64,000 nucleotides of DNA from Sphaerimonospora cavernae (GTDB taxonomy: Bacteria; Actinomycetota; Actinomycetes; Streptosporangiales; Streptosporangiaceae), in NCBI RefSeq assembly GCF_042435035.1, contig NZ_JBHMQT010000010.1, positions 1 to 64,000 on the forward strand. Reading direction: 5' to 3'. The position numbers and the translations under genes are program-made. The notes beneath the pieces are model-generated. The model saw nothing but the letters and a program-made list of their open reading frames with translations, searched no databases and had not been told where the DNA came from. The first letter of the stretch is position 1. Each line of letters begins with the position of its first letter. Shown here one piece after another: positions 58,648 to 64,000 of the stretch.

Positions 58648-60057
58648 ATGTTGACACGGCTAGAGGTTGACGGTTTCAAGAACCTTATCGACCTCCGAGC
58701 AGACTTCGGCGCTTTCACGTGTATCGCCGGGGAGAACGGCACCGGCAAGTCAAACGTGTTCGATGCCATCCAGTTCCTCAGCCTGCTGGCGGACAGGTCA
58801 CTGCTGGACGCCGCGCAGGAGGTGAGAGGTGTTCGCGGTGAACGTCTCGGCGACCCGCGCGACCTCTTCTGGAACGGCTATGCATCGAAGAGCCATCGAA
58901 TCCGCTTCGCCGCCGAAATGGTCGTTCCTCTCGAAACGGAAGACGACTTCGGCCGGATCGCCATCCCGACTATCTCATTTCTGCGATATGAGCTCGCGCT
59001 GGGCTATGTCCCTCCAGCCGGAATCGAGAAGATCGGTCGTTTGACGCTGCTTGAGGAGAATCTTCGGCACATCAGCCTCCGAGAGGCTCCCCAGCGACTC
59101 AAGTTCCCCCACAGCACCGCCAAGTTCCGCAACGCCGTTCTGAAGGGCCGCCGGAGCGGCACCGCGTTCATCTCGACCTCAATCGAGGACGGTCAGCCGA
59201 TTATCCGAATTCATCAGGATGGGGGAAGCAGAGGACAGCCGAAACCGGCCGCGGCGTCTCGGGCGCCTGCCACCGTTGTAAGTACAGTGACCAGCAACGA
59301 CGATCCCACCATCCTGGCCGCCCGCAGAGAGATGCAGTCATGGCGTCGCCTCGCCCTGGAACCCTCGGCACTGCGGACATCTGACCGTTATGTCGATCCA
59401 AGGTCGATGGACAGCACCGGGCGCCATCTTCCGGGCGCTCTCTACCGCATCGCCCATCGTGACCCTGATTCAGACCCCGAGCGCGTGTACTCCAGGGTAG
59501 CCAATCGTCTTGCCGATCTCGACGGGCTCAAGGTACGCAGTCTCCGGGTAGATCAGGACGATGTCCGAGAGTTGCTGTCCGTCCAGCTTCGGGAAGCGAG
59601 CGGCCTCACCCTGCCGGCCCGAAGTCTGTCCGAGGGCACGCTGCGCTTCCTCGCCCTGTGCGTACTTCTAGAAGACCCCTCCGTGACCGGCCTTATTTGC
59701 ATGGAGGAACCGGAAAACGGCATTCACCCGGGCAATCTGGAAGCCATGGTGAGCCTCGTCGAGGATCTCGCGGTAGATCCCATGGAGGAGCCGGGTGAGG
59801 ACAACCCATTCCGCCAGGTCATCATCAACACGCATTCTCCGGCGATCGTCCAGTTGGTCCGGCCCGACGATCTGCTGTTCGCCGACTCCACGATCAAACA
59901 GATGCCGGACAGCCGCATGGCGCACGCCCTGCGGCTTCGTCCCCTGGCGGGTTCATGGCGTGGACGTCTGGGCGAAACCGTGCCCGTGACCAAGGCGGAC
60001 ATCCTTCCCTACCTGACGACGCCTCCCGGCGCCAATCTGCGTTTGGAGATCGCGTGA
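58648..60057 (+). CDS. AAA15/21-family ATPase of an ATPase-TOPRIM pair
   Basis: A 469-residue SMC/RecF-like ATPase. Walker A GENGTGKSN (28-36), then a long insertion arm (about 95-290), ABC-type signature LSEGTLRFLAL (328-338), Walker B LICMEEPENGIHP (349-361) and the H-loop NTHSP (H396). GGGGGAGGAAG sets ATG 58648. The downstream gene overlaps by GTGA. ATPases of this build pair with TOPRIM/DUF4276 or DUF4435 partners in OLD- and PARIS-like anti-phage systems. GC content and codon use are visibly lower-GC than the steroid genes, suggesting transfer. Role in defence is inferred. Confidence 0.85.
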   Translation: MLTRLEVDGFKNLIDLRADFGAFTCIAGENGTGKSNVFDAIQFLSLLADRSLLDAAQEVRGVRGERLGDPRDLFWNGYASKSHRIRFAAEMVVPLETEDDFGRIAIPTISFLRYELALGYVPPAGIEKIGRLTLLEENLRHISLREAPQRLKFPHSTAKFRNAVLKGRRSGTAFISTSIEDGQPIIRIHQDGGSRGQPKPAAASRAPATVVSTVTSNDDPTILAARREMQSWRRLALEPSALRTSDRYVDPRSMDSTGRHLPGALYRIAHRDPDSDPERVYSRVANRLADLDGLKVRSLRVDQDDVRELLSVQLREASGLTLPARSLSEGTLRFLALCVLLEDPSVTGLICMEEPENGIHPGNLEAMVSLVEDLAVDPMEEPGEDNPFRQVIINTHSPAIVQLVRPDDLLFADSTIKQMPDSRMAHALRLRPLAGSWRGRLGETVPVTKADILPYLTTPPGANLRLEIA

Positions 60058-60695
60058 CGGTTCGCGTGCTCTTCTTGGGGGAGGGAACAAGCGACGGCGG
60101 GATCATCCCGCAGATCGAAGTCATCGCCGCAAGGCTCGGCATCGACATCGCAGTCACCGATCCCGACCTCAGCCGCCTTCCCAAACCTCCTGGTCGCGCG
60201 GTGAGCGACAAGCTTCGCGCGGTCCTCGATATCGATGGCGAGTACGAACTCATCGCCGTTCATCGTGACGCCGATCGCGATGGCCGGCAGGTGCGTCTGA
60301 CAGAGATCGCGACCGCGATCCAGACACACGCCCCCGGAACAGCCCACGCGGCCATCGTGCCTGTGCGCATGACCGAGGCCTGGTTGTTGATGGACGAGGC
60401 AGAGCTGAGAACCATCGCGGGGAACCCGAACGGCAAGATGCGGCTCAGTCTCCCCTCGCCGAATAAGGTCGAGTCTGTCCCTGATCCCAAGACCGTCCTG
60501 AAGGAGAAGCTGGCCCTCGCGTCTGGCCTGTCCGGACGGAAGCTCGAAAAGTTCAATCAACGCTTCTCACAGCATCGGCGACTGCTTCTCGAACGGATCG
60601 ACCCATCCGGCCCCATCACGGACGTCTCCTCGTGGCAGCACTTCATAGCCGATATGGAAACCGGACTCAAATCGGCCGGCCGATCCATGAGCTGA
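60054..60695 (+). CDS. DUF4276/TOPRIM-like partner protein
   Basis: A 213-residue protein. It starts VRVLFLGEGTSDGG (E10 of a TOPRIM-like acidic motif), has HRDADRDGR (D72, D74, D76) as the DxD centre and TEAWLLMDEAELRTIAG (E108), the hallmark of DUF4276-type proteins. The C-terminal half is helical and basic. Start GTG overlaps the ATPase stop. Likely the effector (nuclease or translation-targeting) of the pair; no enzyme activity can be proven from sequence. Confidence 0.75.
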   Translation: MTVRVLFLGEGTSDGGIIPQIEVIAARLGIDIAVTDPDLSRLPKPPGRAVSDKLRAVLDIDGEYELIAVHRDADRDGRQVRLTEIATAIQTHAPGTAHAAIVPVRMTEAWLLMDEAELRTIAGNPNGKMRLSLPSPNKVESVPDPKTVLKEKLALASGLSGRKLEKFNQRFSQHRRLLLERIDPSGPITDVSSWQHFIADMETGLKSAGRSMS

Positions 60696-60735
60696 CCCTC
60701 GTCGCCGGCACAAGGGCGGCCCACATGAACCCACC

Positions 60736-61581
60736 TCATGAAGCAGTACGACACTCGTGGGCGACGCCGGAGACGGTGGCGAGGAGGTGGGCGGCCGCTT
60801 CGGCCATGCGGTCCCGGGCGGCGGTGAGGCGGGGGCGGGGATCCGCGCCCCTGTGAGCGGACCCCTCGATCGCCGCGGTGAACGCGATGTTCAGCGCGGT
60901 ACCGATATTGATCTTCTTCATGCCCGCCGCGACGGCGCGGCGCAGCTCGTCGTCGGGTACGCCGGAGGAGCCGTGCAGCACCAGCGGCACCGCGAGCGCC
61001 TCGCGCAGCGCCGCGATCAGGTCGTGGTCCAGCCTCGCCTCCCGGGTGGTCATGGCGTGGGAGCTGCCCACGGCGACCGCGAGGGCGTCGACCCCGGTCG
61101 CGGCGACGAAGGCGGCCGCCTCGCCCGGGTCGGTCCGTACGCCCGGCGCGTGCGCGCCGTCCTTGCCGCCGACCTCGCCGAGTTCGGCCTCCAGCCACAG
61201 CCCGCATCCGTGCGCCCAGTCCGCCGCGGCCCGGGTCCGGGCCACGTTGATCTCGTACGGCTCCCGCGACGCGTCGTACATGACCGAGCTGAACCCGGCG
61301 TCGGCCGCCTCACGCAGCAGCCCGTCGTCGGTGACGTGGTCGAGATGGAGCGCGACGGGCACCGAGGCCGCGGCGGCGACGGCGCGCGCGGCATCGGCGA
61401 TCGGCCGCAGTCTGCCGAGGTGGAACCGTACGGCGTTCTCGCTGACCTGCAGGATCACCGGGGTGCCGGTCCGCTCGGCGGCCAGCGCGACGGCCTCGGC
61501 ATGCTCCAGGGTGACGATGTTGAAGGCGCACACCCCGGCGGGGGCGGCGGCGACTATCGAGGCTGTCGTGGCGAGCGGCAT
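60736..61581 (-). CDS. Class II fructose/tagatose-bisphosphate aldolase
   Basis: A 281-residue zinc aldolase of the GatY/KbaY/Fba type: FNIVTLEHAEAV, VPVALHLDHVTDDG (His/Asp), WLEAELGEVGGKDG, VGSSHAM (zinc His) and LHGSSGVPDDELRRAV, KKINIGTALN. Third gene of an operon with a SIS isomerase and a PfkB kinase, consistent with an amino-sugar/tagatose-6-phosphate route. Overlaps the kinase gene by 28 bp. Confidence 0.85.
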   Translation of the reverse strand: MPLATTASIVAAAPAGVCAFNIVTLEHAEAVALAAERTGTPVILQVSENAVRFHLGRLRPIADAARAVAAAASVPVALHLDHVTDDGLLREAADAGFSSVMYDASREPYEINVARTRAAADWAHGCGLWLEAELGEVGGKDGAHAPGVRTDPGEAAAFVAATGVDALAVAVGSSHAMTTREARLDHDLIAALREALAVPLVLHGSSGVPDDELRRAVAAGMKKINIGTALNIAFTAAIEGSAHRGADPRPRLTAARDRMAEAAAHLLATVSGVAHECRTAS

Positions 61582-62501
61582 GAGATCTCCTGGAGGAAGG
61601 CGCGGTAGGCGGCGAGGTCGACGTCCCCGGCGACGGGGGCGAGCACGGCGGCGGCCGACAGGGCCGCTGCGTCGGCGAGCACGGCCGGCCAATCGACCGG
61701 GGCGGCACGGTCGGGCGGAGCGGCGCCGCACAGGGCCCGGGCGAGGGCGGCGGCCACGGCGTCCCCGGCGCCGGTGGGGTTGCCCGACAGCGGCCGGGGC
61801 GGCCGTACCGACCAGGTCCCCGCGGAAGTGACGGCCAGCAGGCCGTCGGCGCCGCGCGAGACCACCACGGCGCCGGGCCCGTTCGCGAGAAGCGACCGCG
61901 CGGCCTCGGCCACCGGGCCGGAGCCGGCGACACGGGCCAGCTCGGCCGCGTTCGGCTTGGCGACGTCGGGCCGGGCGGCCAGCCCGAGCCGCAGCGCCTC
62001 CCCGTCCGCGTCGAGCAGGACGCGCACGCCGCGCTCGCGGGCATCGGCCGTGAGCTGGGCATACGCGTCCCGGGGCGCACCGGGCGGCAGGCTGCCCGAC
62101 AGCACGGCCACCTCTGCCTCGCGGCACAGCGCGCGGAACCGCTCGCGGAACCCGTGCCACTCCCCGTCCGTGACGACCGGTCCGGGCTCGTTGAACACCG
62201 TGGCGTCGCCGGACGCGACAATCGTGACGGTCCGCCGGGAGTCACCCGCAATCGGGGCGAACCGGGCCGGGATGCCGGCCGCGGCGAGCTCCCGGGTGAT
62301 CTCGGCTCCGGCCGGGCCGCCGGCGAGTCCGGTGGCCAGGACCCGGTCACGGCCAAGGGCCGTGAGCACGCGGGCGACGTTCACGCCCTTCCCGCCGGCC
62401 CGCTCGTGTACGGCGCTCGCGCGGTGCGTGCCGCCCGGCACCAGCTCCGCCACCTCGTAGGTCACGTCCAGCGCGGCGTTGAGGGTGACCGTGAGGATCA
62501 C
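61554..62501 (-). CDS. PfkB-family sugar-phosphate kinase (1-phosphofructokinase/tagatose-6-P type)
   Basis: A 315-residue ribokinase-fold enzyme: MILTVTLNAALDVTY and GGKGVNVARVLTALG (substrate motif), LSGSLPPGAPRDAYA, and GNPTGAGDAVAAALARAL with catalytic Asp. It would phosphorylate tagatose- or fructose-phosphate for the adjacent aldolase. The start overlaps the SIS gene by 4 bp. Confidence 0.85.
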   Translation of the reverse strand: MILTVTLNAALDVTYEVAELVPGGTHRASAVHERAGGKGVNVARVLTALGRDRVLATGLAGGPAGAEITRELAAAGIPARFAPIAGDSRRTVTIVASGDATVFNEPGPVVTDGEWHGFRERFRALCREAEVAVLSGSLPPGAPRDAYAQLTADARERGVRVLLDADGEALRLGLAARPDVAKPNAAELARVAGSGPVAEAARSLLANGPGAVVVSRGADGLLAVTSAGTWSVRPPRPLSGNPTGAGDAVAAALARALCGAAPPDRAAPVDWPAVLADAAALSAAAVLAPVAGDVDLAAYRAFLQEISCRSPRQPR

Positions 62502-63376
62502 GGCTGATCGAGGACCACGGAACGGGTGAGGTTGCGCGGGCTGTCGGGGTCGAGACCGCGCGAGCGGGCCAGTTCCACGGCGAGGCGCTGGGCCCGTACC
62601 AGGTCGGCGAGCGGGTCGAGGGCGGCCACCGTGGTCGCGGCTCCGGTACGGACCACCTGGTCGAGCAGCCCCTCCGCCCCGCCGAAGAACCAGACCAGGC
62701 TGCCCTCGTCGGCGATGCTGATCGGCCCGTGGCGATACTCCATGGCAGGGTACGACTCCGACCAGGCCAGCGCGGCCTCGCGCAGCTTGAGCGCGGCCTC
62801 GGCGGCGACACCGTTGCTCCAGCCGCTGCCGAGGAAGGTGAACTGGCGGCGAGAGACGGCTTTCTCCGGCAGGTCGGCCGCCAGCGCACGCTCGGCCTGC
62901 TCGGGCAGGTCGGCGGGGGCCTCGCCGAGGTGGGCGCGGAGCAGGGCCAGGCAGCTCGTCGCGAAGCGGGTCTGCACCACCGAGCGCTCGTCGGCGAAGT
63001 CCAGGGTGATCAGCGTGCCGGCCAGGCCGGCGACGGGGGTGGCGGGATCCGCCGTGATGGCGACCGTGGGCGTCCCGCCGTCCACCGCGCCCAGCACGTC
63101 GAGGATCTCGGTCGTGGTCCCGGAGCGGGTGATCGCCACGATCCGGTCATAGCGGCGGGCGGGCAGCTCGGAGGCGGCCCAGGCGTCGGTCTCGCCCTGG
63201 CCCGCACGCTCACGCAGCGCGGCGTACGCCTGGGCCATGTAGAGCGAGGTGCCGCAGCCGATCACGGCCACGCGTTCACCGGGCAGGGGCAGGCCCTCGG
63301 GGCTGCCCGCCCCGAGGTCGAGCGCCCTGCGCCAGCAGTCGGGCTGGCTGGCGATCTCCTCTAGAACGTGTGTCAA
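62498..63376 (-). CDS. SIS-domain sugar isomerase/deaminase (AgaS/GlmS-like)
   Basis: A 292-residue protein with two SIS domains: GCGTSLYMAQAYAALRE with ITRSGTTTEI, and GSGWSNGVAAEAALKLREAALAWSESYPAMEYRHGPISI. Lacks the glutamine amidotransferase half of GlmS. Probably deaminates or isomerises an amino-sugar phosphate (AgaS-like). First gene of the leftward operon, divergent from the DeoR regulator. Confidence 0.82.
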   Translation of the reverse strand: MTHVLEEIASQPDCWRRALDLGAGSPEGLPLPGERVAVIGCGTSLYMAQAYAALRERAGQGETDAWAASELPARRYDRIVAITRSGTTTEILDVLGAVDGGTPTVAITADPATPVAGLAGTLITLDFADERSVVQTRFATSCLALLRAHLGEAPADLPEQAERALAADLPEKAVSRRQFTFLGSGWSNGVAAEAALKLREAALAWSESYPAMEYRHGPISIADEGSLVWFFGGAEGLLDQVVRTGAATTVAALDPLADLVRAQRLAVELARSRGLDPDSPRNLTRSVVLDQP

Positions 63377-63487
63377 CAGACGCCTCCTTATGCGTATTTC
63401 TGCTCATAAGATGCCACTAGCACTCAAATATGCGCAAGTCGTGGTGTTGGCTACGCTTTAGAGCGACCGGTGAGAGGGAACGAACCG
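63377..63487. promoter_or_regulatory. Divergent SIS operon/DeoR promoter
   Basis: Contains the inverted repeat CTTATG (63387-63392) and CATAAG (63405-63410), and two copies of TATGCG (63390 and 63429), 39 bp apart. This is typical spacing for DeoR-family operators. Confidence 0.6.
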
Positions 63488-64000
63488 ATGACGAGCCACG
63501 AACGGTGGAACGCGCTGCTCGCGATCCTCGCGAGAGACGGCAAGGTGGAGGTCGAGGCCGTCGCGGCCGAGCTGGGCGTGTCCGCCGCCACCATCAGGCG
63601 TGACCTTGATCATCTGAGCCGACAGCAGATGCTGACGCGCACACGCGGCGGCGCGGTGGTCAACGCGATCTCCTATGACCTGCCGCTGCAGTACAAGGCG
63701 GCCCGGCACGCCCCGGAGAAGCACCGCATCGCGGCGGCGGCCGCCGCACTGGTCCCACCGGGCTCGATCGTCGGGCTGAACGGCGGGACGACCACCACCG
63801 AGGTCGCCAGGAGCCTCGCGAGCCGCGCCGACCCCGGCCCGCCCAGCGGGGAGCCCGGCCTCACCGTGGTGACGAACGCGCTGAACATCGCTAACGAGCT
63901 CGTCGTACGCAGACACGTCAAGCTGGTGGTCACCGGAGGGGTCGCGCTGCCGGCCTCCTACGAGCTGATCGGCTCGCTGGCCGACGGCGTGCTGCAGGGG
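63488..64000 (+). CDS. DeoR-family regulator (cut by window end)
   Basis: The first 171 codons of a DeoR/GlpR-type repressor. The HTH has NALLAILARDGKVEVEAVAAELGVSAATIRRDLDHL (about residues 8-42), followed by the sugar-phosphate-binding domain start VPPGSIVGLNGGTTTTEVARSL and VTNALNIANEL. Start ATG 63488 with GAGAGGGAACGA upstream. Probably represses the divergent amino-sugar operon. The 3' end is outside the window. Confidence 0.85.
   Translation, partial: MTSHERWNALLAILARDGKVEVEAVAAELGVSAATIRRDLDHLSRQQMLTRTRGGAVVNAISYDLPLQYKAARHAPEKHRIAAAAAALVPPGSIVGLNGGTTTTEVARSLASRADPGPPSGEPGLTVVTNALNIANELVVRRHVKLVVTGGVALPASYELIGSLADGVLQG

Noticed and set aside
58648..60695. Naming the ATPase-TOPRIM pair PARIS or Gabija
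   Set aside because: The partner carries DUF4276-like motifs rather than DUF4435, and it is a separate gene rather than a fused GajA-type ATPase; no UvrD-like GajB is present. Only a general resemblance is claimed.
63361..63490. Possible tRNA or riboswitch in the SIS/DeoR gap
   Set aside because: The inverted and direct repeats fit a DeoR operator; there is no cloverleaf or conserved aptamer.
1..64000. CRISPR arrays, rRNA, tRNA, insertion sequences or integrases
   Set aside because: None seen: no regularly spaced 24-40 bp repeats, no rRNA or tRNA signatures, and no transposase or integrase domains among the reading frames.

Overview
The window is high-GC DNA from an actinomycete. Genes are densely packed, with many ATGA/GTGA start-stop overlaps and GTG/TTG starts. 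The dominant content is an aerobic steroid (sterol / bile-acid type) degradation locus of the 9,10-seco pathway. Its proteins resemble those of the Mycobacterium tuberculosis/Rhodococcus KstR and KstR2 regulons, but the gene order is rearranged. Family identities come from remembered family sequences and visible motifs; no database was searched. The genus cannot be fixed from this window; a Streptosporangiales-type actinomycete is a guess.

Layout. 0.1-0.7 kb: decayed SDR. 0.9-7.9 kb: C/D-ring (HIP) branch with ipdC-ipdB-ipdA-echA20, fadD3 and two SDRs, and a KstR2-like operator between the divergent arms. 7.9-16.5 kb: side-chain operon transcribed leftward: OYE-type reductase, fadD17-like, chsE2, chsH2, chsE1, chsH1, ltp2, hydratase. 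16.7-20.4 kb: SDR, a formylglycine-generating enzyme and another acyl-CoA synthetase; a 15-bp palindrome recurs about 70 nt upstream of three starts. 20.5-22.2 kb: a broken ATPase/DUF4276 pair behind a Phd-type antitoxin. 22.6-31.7 kb: GNAT; second side-chain operon fadD19-fadA5-chsE3-chsH3-thioesterase; divergent hsd4A; 3-alpha-HSD-like SDR. 31.7-39.5 kb: DUF305 lipoprotein, KstR-type TetR, hsaA, kshA plus a small Cys-rich protein and an SDR, hsaC with a KstD-family dehydrogenase. 39.8-43.9 kb: two DksA/TraR-like proteins, two small envelope proteins and a fused SecDF. 44.1-52.5 kb: main ring-degradation operon hsaD-kstD-kshB-hsaE-hsaG-hsaF-hsaA2 with divergent hsaB. 52.6-57.4 kb: IclR regulator and two F420/luciferase-type oxidoreductase modules with SnoaL-fold partners and an SDR lacking the catalytic lysine. 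57.6-60.7 kb: lipoprotein and an intact ATPase/TOPRIM-like pair. 60.7-64 kb: amino-sugar/tagatose-type operon (SIS isomerase, PfkB kinase, class II aldolase) with a divergent DeoR regulator that runs off the window.

How it works together: FadD19/FadD17 activate side-chain acids. ChsE3/ChsH3/Hsd4A/FadA5 and then ChsE1-ChsE2/ChsH1-ChsH2/Ltp2 shorten the side chain. KstD and KshAB open ring B. HsaAB, HsaC and HsaD process ring A to 2-hydroxyhexadienoate plus HIP, and HsaEGF finish the small fragment. FadD3, EchA20, IpdAB and IpdC degrade the C/D rings. CYP125, Mce4, chsE4-E5, kstR2, fadE30-33, ipdF and fadA6 are not seen here and presumably lie elsewhere.

Two themes fall outside known gene content. 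First, short in-frame tandem microduplications (9-18 bp, 2-4 copies) recur at gene ends and intergenic junctions. Second, two ATPase + DUF4276/TOPRIM-like cassettes are present, one dead and one intact.
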